Shown in pieces: positions 62,253 to 63,992 of a DNA stretch of 63,992 bases. The position numbers were made by a program, and so were the translations under genes. Position 1 is the stretch's first letter. The number at the start of each line of letters is the position of its first letter. The notes beneath the pieces were generated by a model. It saw nothing but the letters and a program-made list of their open reading frames with translations, had not been told where the DNA came from and made no database searches. Origin of the DNA: Flavobacteriaceae bacterium (lineage in GTDB: Bacteria > Bacteroidota > Bacteroidia > Flavobacteriales > Flavobacteriaceae); contig JABDNT010000075.1 in NCBI GenBank assembly GCA_013043685.1, positions 1 through 63,992 of the forward strand, given 5' to 3'.

Positions 62253-63608
62253 TCATGTTAATTGAAATTCGGGTGTCGACATAAGCTGAAGACTCAACTC
62301 ACGCCGTGAATAACCCACACCTTGCTCCAACATCCTCAATGTTCCGACTTCTAACTTGCCAGCACACAGCGCTACAATGAGTTCCTGTTCATCAAGACTG
62401 CCGTATTCAGCATCAAAAGCTTTCCAGTTCTCGTTAACCGAAAGTCGATCCCCAAAAGAACCCCTTTCCATGTAGGCATATTGAGGACTATCGGACGGCA
62501 CCAATCCGTTACCAAGGAAAACAGAAGGTAACTTCAGGCGTACCATCAGGGTGTTCGTATTGATCCAATGCCTGCCTCCTGGCCACCCGGCAACATTGGG
62601 TGGTTCCATTAGGGCTTGCCCCAGCAGGCGCTGTACGAAGAGTTGTTGTCTTGGTTTTTCAAAATTGAAGGGAACCACCCTGTAAATAGATGTTAACAGA
62701 TCTACAGGTGATTTGATCTTGGCCCCGAGATTTTCGGGAGCGTAGAACCAATCGGATGTTAGCATAAAGCGCATAAGTTTTTTTATGTCATAGTCCTCGT
62801 AAAAAACGTCGGTCATTTCATCGATATGCGCATCATTCAAACTGCTGTTCACGAAATAAGCGTATAATTTCCCGCTAATGAATTGAGCACATTTACGTTT
62901 GGAGCATATGATATTAACAATATCATCCCCGTCAAGATTAGCTGTCCAGCCCATAAACTCCTTTGTTCCGAAATCGTGATGCATCTGCCTTAGAATAAAG
63001 CTACCGTCCAATTTTGAACCATAGCCCGTAAACGCACGGGCCGCCTCTTTAATATCCTTTTCAGAATATTGCCCTTCTCCAACAGTAAATAATTCCAGAA
63101 GTTCGCGAGCAAAATTCTCATTCGGATGATCTTTACTATTTGTATTCGTGTTGAGATACTTCATCATAGAAGGAGCCTTCCCTACCTGCTTGATAAAATC
63201 TTTAAAATTTCCCAAAGCATTAGTTCGTAGCAAATTGTAATACTGTACTGCAAAATAAATCACCTGATCCCGACATACAAAGTGATTAATCCAGAACAAT
63301 GTCATTCGCTCATTAAGGGCTTCCGTTGGCTCACAAAGACGTTTCAGCCATGCTTTATTATAATCCAAATGCTTAGGTGCATTCTTCCTGATAATCTTTT
63401 GCAATTCCTTGCGCCTGCCTAAAGGTTTGCGCTTAAAAAACGCCTCATAATCAGGAAGGTCTATCGTTAAAGGGGTTACTTTTTCGGAATCGGCAAGGAG
63501 GTTATCAACCACTTCCTCCCTGGTTAAGGAAACAAGTTTATTAGCCTCAGACGGACTTATTCCGAAGGCGGCTCTTCGATACAAATGATAAATATTCTGT
63601 AACTCCAT
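62253..63608 (-). CDS. DUF1800 family protein
   Basis: The 451-residue protein has the DUF1800 pattern: FWINHFVCRDQV, ENFARELLELFTVGEGQYSE and EAARAFTGYGSK, with PPNVAGWPGGRHWINT near the C-terminus. Members occur with DUF1501 partners in bacteria and planctomycetes, with unknown function. No signal peptide is seen, so either it is exported by another route or the pair acts across the membrane. Confidence 0.92.
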   Translation of the reverse strand: MELQNIYHLYRRAAFGISPSEANKLVSLTREEVVDNLLADSEKVTPLTIDLPDYEAFFKRKPLGRRKELQKIIRKNAPKHLDYNKAWLKRLCEPTEALNERMTLFWINHFVCRDQVIYFAVQYYNLLRTNALGNFKDFIKQVGKAPSMMKYLNTNTNSKDHPNENFARELLELFTVGEGQYSEKDIKEAARAFTGYGSKLDGSFILRQMHHDFGTKEFMGWTANLDGDDIVNIICSKRKCAQFISGKLYAYFVNSSLNDAHIDEMTDVFYEDYDIKKLMRFMLTSDWFYAPENLGAKIKSPVDLLTSIYRVVPFNFEKPRQQLFVQRLLGQALMEPPNVAGWPGGRHWINTNTLMVRLKLPSVFLGNGLVPSDSPQYAYMERGSFGDRLSVNENWKAFDAEYGSLDEQELIVALCAGKLEVGTLRMLEQGVGYSRRELSLQLMSTPEFQLT

Positions 63609-63669
63609 ACTTATTTGTGACTAAAAATTATGCCAAACGTTTATTTAATAGAAAAGTGCCCTAAAATAA

Positions 63670-63700
63670 TTTGCTTCTTTCGATGCAATCTTTATCTTTG
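63670..63700 (+). promoter_or_regulatory. trp operon promoter
   Basis: TTTG (63670-63673), a 19-base spacer and TATCTTTG (63693-63700) match the bacteroidotan promoter consensus in both boxes and spacing. The start point should be about 63704-63708, next to the leader-peptide ATG at 63709. Confidence 0.85.
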
Positions 63701-63708
63701 AAACTTCA

Positions 63709-63765
63709 ATGAAAAATTTAAACCTAAATAACTGGTGGTGGAAAAACTTACGTCGTATGTCGTGA
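63709..63765 (+). CDS. trpL: trp operon leader peptide (WWW)
   Basis: The 18-codon frame reads MKNLNLNNWWWKNLRRMS then TGA. Three successive tryptophan codons (63733-63741) in an 18-residue peptide, directly before a terminator hairpin and trpE, identify a transcription-attenuation leader. The promoter places its start codon at or near the mRNA 5' end, so translation may be leaderless. Confidence 0.9.
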   Translation: MKNLNLNNWWWKNLRRMS

Positions 63766-63794
63766 GAAAAGCACTGGTGTTATAACATATAGCG

Positions 63795-63824
63795 AGGCTT
63801 GTCATTCACGACAAGCCTTTTTTT
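63795..63824 (+). terminator. trp attenuator
   Basis: A 9-bp perfect stem AGGCTTGTC/GACAAGCCT with a 6-base loop and seven T residues lies 12 bases before trpE. UGUCGUGA (63758-63765, spanning the leader stop) can pair perfectly with UCACGACA (63806-63813) in the loop and 3' arm, forming an alternative to the terminator. Confidence 0.9.
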
Positions 63825-63836
63825 ATTTCAACGAAA

Positions 63837-63992
63837 ATGAAATATAATTTAACAACATATTCCGGAAAATTATTAGCGGACACGCTTACACCGGTATCCG
63901 TGTATCTGCGACTTCGAGATAAATACCCTAACAGCTTGCTGTTGGAGAGTAGTGACTATAGGGCTAATGATAATACGTTCAGCTTTATTTGT
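63837..63992 (+). CDS. trpE: Anthranilate synthase component I, N-terminal part (runs off window)
   Basis: The first 52 residues are visible, MKYNLTTYSGKLLADTLTPV then SVYLRLRDKYPNSLLLESSDYRANDN, the typical TrpE N-terminus (tryptophan feedback site region, LLES). TrpE makes anthranilate from chorismate. The leader peptide and attenuator upstream confirm tryptophan control. The gene continues beyond the end of the window. Confidence 0.93.
   Translation, partial: MKYNLTTYSGKLLADTLTPVSVYLRLRDKYPNSLLLESSDYRANDNTFSFIC

Overview
The window is chromosomal DNA of a bacterium in the Bacteroidota, most likely family Flavobacteriaceae. The supporting signs are near-consensus Bacteroidota promoters (TTTG, about 19 bp, TAnnTTTG), almost no Shine-Dalgarno sites except a very strong one before rpsU, a tmRNA tag ending in GENNYALAA, many family-typical proteins (DUF2851, DUF1343/NamZ, CreD, DUF1501/DUF1800, plug-less outer-membrane barrel with a TPR partner), and short, tightly packed genes. 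No phage, insertion sequence or CRISPR array was seen.

Layout. 0-10 kb: tRNA-Thr, ribosome hibernation factor, XerC-type recombinase, ribosomal protein bS21, an acyl-CoA dehydrogenase, a ComEA-like protein, a Na+/alanine-type symporter, a TrkA-N potassium channel with a PspC protein, and DUF2851. 10-26 kb: cysteine synthase-like enzyme, LolC/E-type permease, NamZ peptidoglycan amidase-type glycosidase, small enzymes and lipoproteins, an amidohydrolase, a barrel protein with a 1006-residue TPR protein, a secreted subtilase with a small partner, and FtsE. 26-41 kb: a cell-surface glycan locus with MBOAT/SGNH acylation genes, four glycosyltransferases, a FdtA-like ketoisomerase, a sugar aminotransferase, a flippase, a FemAB/GNAT-like acyltransferase, two tandem membrane-bound alkaline-phosphatase-superfamily enzymes, an unusual methyltransferase and a 66-residue membrane protein. 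41-50 kb: TypA, KdsA, DUF1801, a CBS-domain protein, a regulator/Coq4/CreD/DUF2809 cassette, a saccharopine dehydrogenase-like protein and tmRNA. 50-64 kb: a 946-residue YwqK-coiled coil-LysM-YwqK protein, a FabH/FabI-like pair, AsnA, two rhodaneses, two thioredoxin-like proteins, MarR and YceI, the DUF1501/DUF1800 pair, and the start of the trp operon with a leader peptide and attenuator.

How the genes fit together. The 30-41 kb block looks like one envelope-decoration locus: the minus-strand run from the 66-residue membrane protein to the flippase is nearly gap-free and probably one operon. Its core of small membrane protein, kinase-like/methyltransferase fusion and two paralogous membrane phospho- or sulfo-transferase-like enzymes is the best candidate here for an uncharacterised system. 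The trp leader is the clearest regulatory find: a WWW-containing 18-residue peptide, a terminator, and an 8-nt alternative pairing that would link ribosome position to termination. The CreD cassette carries two copies of one operator-like motif at identical distance from two start codons, next to a small winged-helix regulator gene.
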